A stretch of 64,000 nucleotides of DNA from Granulibacter bethesdensis (lineage in GTDB: Bacteria; Pseudomonadota; Alphaproteobacteria; Acetobacterales; Acetobacteraceae), in assembly GCF_001889525.1 (NCBI RefSeq), contig NZ_CP018192.1:1-64000 (forward strand), given 5' to 3'. A program made the translations under genes and the position numbers. The notes under the pieces are model-generated. The model searched no databases, was not told the DNA's origin, and worked only from the letters and a program-made list of their open reading frames with translations. Numbering within the stretch: position 1 is the stretch's first letter; each line of letters opens with the position of its first letter. Shown in pieces: positions 61,933-64,000 of the stretch.

Positions 61933-62673
61933 GTGACGTATTATGCCAAGGATCAGGCAATCCACGCCCTTGTCACCGGGGGCGCAAGCCCGCTGGGTCA
62001 GGCGATCAGCCGCCAGCTCGCGGCGGATGGGTATCACGTTCTGGTTCATGCGCATTCAAGTCCGGATAAGGCTCTGGCCTTGGTGGCCGCAATCCGTGCG
62101 GATGGTGGAAGTGCGGAAGCACTGACCCTGGACCTGTCGGATTATAAGGCGGCGAACACGGCATTCTCTGACCTGGTTGAGCGTACACCCGTCCAGGTGC
62201 TGGTGCACAACGCCGGGACGCATGACGATGTTCCGCTGGCAGGGATGGAAATCGAGCAGTGGCGTTCGGTGATTGATGTCTCGCTGAATGGATTTTTCGC
62301 CTGCGTCAGACCGTTGTTGTTGCCCATGATGGCAACGCGTTGGGGGCGCATCGTGGCGATTTCATCGGTGTCGGCGCTGATCGGCAATCGTGGGCAGGCT
62401 AATTATGCTGCCGCTAAAGCCGGCCTGATCGGGGCGGTCAAATCCCTGTCGATGGAAGTGGCGGCGCGGGGCATTACAGTGAACGCAGTGGCACCGGGCA
62501 TTATTGAAAGCCCTGCGACGGCGGCCATGGATCCGGAGATGATTCGCCAGGCCGTTCCAGCGCGCCGGGCCGGCAAACCGGAAGAAGTGGCGGCGGCTGT
62601 CTCGTTCCTGTGCGGCCGGAGCGCGGGTTACATCACCGGGCAGACCCTCTCGGTCAATGGCGGGATGGCATAG
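61933..62673 (+). CDS. FabG-like 3-oxoacyl-[ACP] reductase (ApeQ-like)
   Basis: Short-chain dehydrogenase/reductase. Seen: cofactor loop T-G-G-A-S-P-L-G (15-22), V-H-N-A-G (91-95), catalytic Ser145, Tyr158 and Lys162 in S-S-V-S ... Y-A-A-A-K, and G-N-R-G-Q-A-N-Y typical of FabG enzymes. Length 246 aa. Start is GTG 61933 with AGGAAG 6 nt upstream. The V-L-V-H-N-A-G and GNRGQANY-plus-I-G-A-V-K combination is of the kind found in aryl-polyene ketoreductases, so it may serve the cluster at 31-41 kb that lacks one. It diverges from carbonic anhydrase and overlaps the exporter end by 20 nt. Confidence 0.8.
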   Translation: MTYYAKDQAIHALVTGGASPLGQAISRQLAADGYHVLVHAHSSPDKALALVAAIRADGGSAEALTLDLSDYKAANTAFSDLVERTPVQVLVHNAGTHDDVPLAGMEIEQWRSVIDVSLNGFFACVRPLLLPMMATRWGRIVAISSVSALIGNRGQANYAAAKAGLIGAVKSLSMEVAARGITVNAVAPGIIESPATAAMDPEMIRQAVPARRAGKPEEVAAAVSFLCGRSAGYITGQTLSVNGGMA

Positions 62674-63892
62674 ACCAGCGCAGTCTAAAAAGATGCAGAC
62701 CTTTGTTCCTTGATTCCGGCCGGAGTCTGTCGCCGATCAGGGAGCATATCCCTCCCAACACCATGAAGACGACCATGGGGCGTGGCGTGCCATCGGCCAG
62801 CACCGCAACGCCTGTGCCAAATAGCGCGCCCAGCACATATTGAAGTGTGCCCATCAGGGCAGAAGCACTCCCGGCATGGGCTGCGTGCGGGCTGAGCGCA
62901 CCGACTGCGGCGGTCGGGGTCAGGAACCCCTGAATCGACTGGGCGAGAAACAGCAGGATCATCATCCCGATCAGACCACCCAGGCCAGTATAGACATTCA
63001 CGATCAGCAGAGAGGCCAGCCAAAGATAGAGAGTGGTGCCGATCCGCAGGACACGATGCATTCCCAACCGTGGCAGGGCCAGATTATTAAGCTGGCTGCA
63101 CCCGATATAGCCGACCGCGTTCATCCCGAAGATCATGCCATAAACAGTCGGACTGATATGGTAATACTGGATAAAGGCGGCAGGTGATCCGGCCAGATAG
63201 GTAAATAGGGCTGCCACACAAAAGCCGCTGAGCATGGCATGGGTGATGAACACCCGTTCGCGCAGGATCGTGCCGTAGCGGATCACAATGCTGCCGGGGG
63301 ACAGCAGCAGTCTCTTTTCCGGTGCCAAGGTGTCGGGCAGGAACATGATCACCAGCACCACGCAGACCGCGCCATACAGACTGCCCAGCCAGAAAATGGC
63401 CCGCCACGACATCACAGACAGCATCATCCCCCCGAGTGTGGGCGCCAGCAGCGGCACTACACCCATGATCAGCATCAGGCGGGAGATCAGGCGTGCGGCT
63501 TCATGGCCGTCGGACATGTCCCTCACGATGGCGCGGGGTGTCACCATGCCGGCTGATCCGCCAAGGGCGGCAATCAGCCTGAACAGGGTAAAGCTCCATA
63601 AATCCGTGGCCAGGGCACAACCCGTTGAAGCCAGCGTATAGATCAGCATCCCGGCAATCAGCGGAATGCGGCGGCCCAACCGGTCGGACAGGGTTCCATT
63701 AGTCAGATGCCCGATAGCCAGCCCGACGAACCATGCTGCCAGCGTAATCTGGGCGGCGCCTTGATAATGGCCGCCAATATCGGCCTGTAACTGCGGGAAG
63801 GCCGGCAGATACATGTCGGTGGACATGGGCCCGACGGAGGTAACAAGACCCAGCAGGATGATCAGCGGGACGGAAAGAGGCGCGGAAGGCAT
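62654..63892 (-). CDS. Bcr/CflA-family drug:proton exporter
   Basis: 12-helix MFS exporter of the DHA1 Bcr/CflA branch. Seen: M-S-T-D-M-Y-L-P-A-F-P (helix-1 signature, about residues 23-33), motif A G-T-L-S-D-R-L-G-R-R (about 66-75), and P-T-L-G-G-M-M (motif C). Length 412 aa. Its 3' end overlaps the reductase by 20 nt (convergent), so no terminator space exists. Substrate unknown. Confidence 0.9.
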   Translation of the reverse strand: MPSAPLSVPLIILLGLVTSVGPMSTDMYLPAFPQLQADIGGHYQGAAQITLAAWFVGLAIGHLTNGTLSDRLGRRIPLIAGMLIYTLASTGCALATDLWSFTLFRLIAALGGSAGMVTPRAIVRDMSDGHEAARLISRLMLIMGVVPLLAPTLGGMMLSVMSWRAIFWLGSLYGAVCVVLVIMFLPDTLAPEKRLLLSPGSIVIRYGTILRERVFITHAMLSGFCVAALFTYLAGSPAAFIQYYHISPTVYGMIFGMNAVGYIGCSQLNNLALPRLGMHRVLRIGTTLYLWLASLLIVNVYTGLGGLIGMMILLFLAQSIQGFLTPTAAVGALSPHAAHAGSASALMGTLQYVLGALFGTGVAVLADGTPRPMVVFMVLGGICSLIGDRLRPESRNKGLHLFRLRWSMPSRH

Positions 63893-63993
63893 AACGCCGC
63901 CCGTACTACTCCCGGTCGATCAGGAGCAGCGAAAACTTCGCAGGGGCAGGAATGCAGGAACTCTGTTCCTTATACCATTTAAAGGCGATCTTC

Positions 63994-63999
63994 TTGACA
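63994..63999 (+). promoter_or_regulatory. Promoter -35 element cut by the window edge
   Basis: A perfect TTGACA ends one base before the window does, so a rightward promoter for a gene outside is likely. Just upstream is the palindrome AGGAAC-TCT-GTTCCT (63956-63970), a possible operator. The 108-nt stretch 63893-64000 contains no other feature. Confidence 0.4.
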
Positions 64000-64000
64000 G

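Overview
The window reads as an ordinary chromosomal segment, with moderately high GC, from an alphaproteobacterium of the acetic-acid-bacteria family (Acetobacteraceae). The gene content fits a Granulibacter-like methylotroph. This is inferred from three things: the order hemE / replication origin / PPPK-regulator / maf, which is known from alphaproteobacteria such as Caulobacter; a complete serine-cycle gene block; and an aryl-polyene-type lipid cluster. I saw no rRNA, tRNA, CRISPR array, insertion sequence or prophage.

Layout. 1-2623: an MFS exporter and hemE. 2624-2994: a gene-free stretch with DnaA boxes, very likely oriC. 2995-8895: rightward PPPK regulator, maf, leuS, lptE and holA, moving away from the origin. 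8906-14955: leftward block [2Fe-2S] protein, mnmE, mnmG, rsmG, parA, parB, with three perfect parS sites in and beside it, so origin and centromere lie together. 15151-22150: a thioredoxin-fold YyaL-like protein, ogt, a quinone oxidoreductase, a cold-shock protein, HU, mntH, and an orphan ABC ATPase with damaged motifs. 22342-27597: leftward heat-shock series hrcA, grpE, dnaK, dnaJ. 27822-31057: rph, rdgB, a nitroreductase and hemW.

31070-41014 is a leftward lipid cluster: AMP ligase, two hot-dog dehydratases, LpxL-like acyltransferase, LolA-like carrier, MMPL exporter, ketosynthase and chain-length factor. It resembles aryl polyene clusters, but no acyl-carrier protein or ketoreductase lies in it, and dctA sits in the middle. 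A ketoreductase of a suitable type is about 20 kb away at 61933-62673. A polysaccharide deacetylase diverges from the cluster.

42213-45967: exbB, exbD, tonB and two unrecognised genes, with Fur-like palindromes before exbB and before the unrecognised pair. 46059-49199: copD, copC and an L,D-transpeptidase.

49491-61098 is a co-oriented serine-cycle block: ftfL, sga, hprA, mtdA, fch, mtkA, mtkB, ppc, mcl. It captures formate on tetrahydrofolate, and turns glyoxylate plus C1-derived serine into hydroxypyruvate, glycerate, malate and malyl-CoA, which is cleaved back to glyoxylate and acetyl-CoA. A beta-carbonic anhydrase that could supply bicarbonate to PEP carboxylase follows on the other strand. 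The window ends with the ketoreductase, a Bcr/CflA exporter and a promoter -35 element cut by the edge.

No clearly new system is proven here. The best leads are the Fur-box-linked pair of unknown genes after tonB, the split ACP-less aryl-polyene-like cluster, the motif-degenerate ABC ATPase, and several RNA hairpins placed at start codons or gene junctions.
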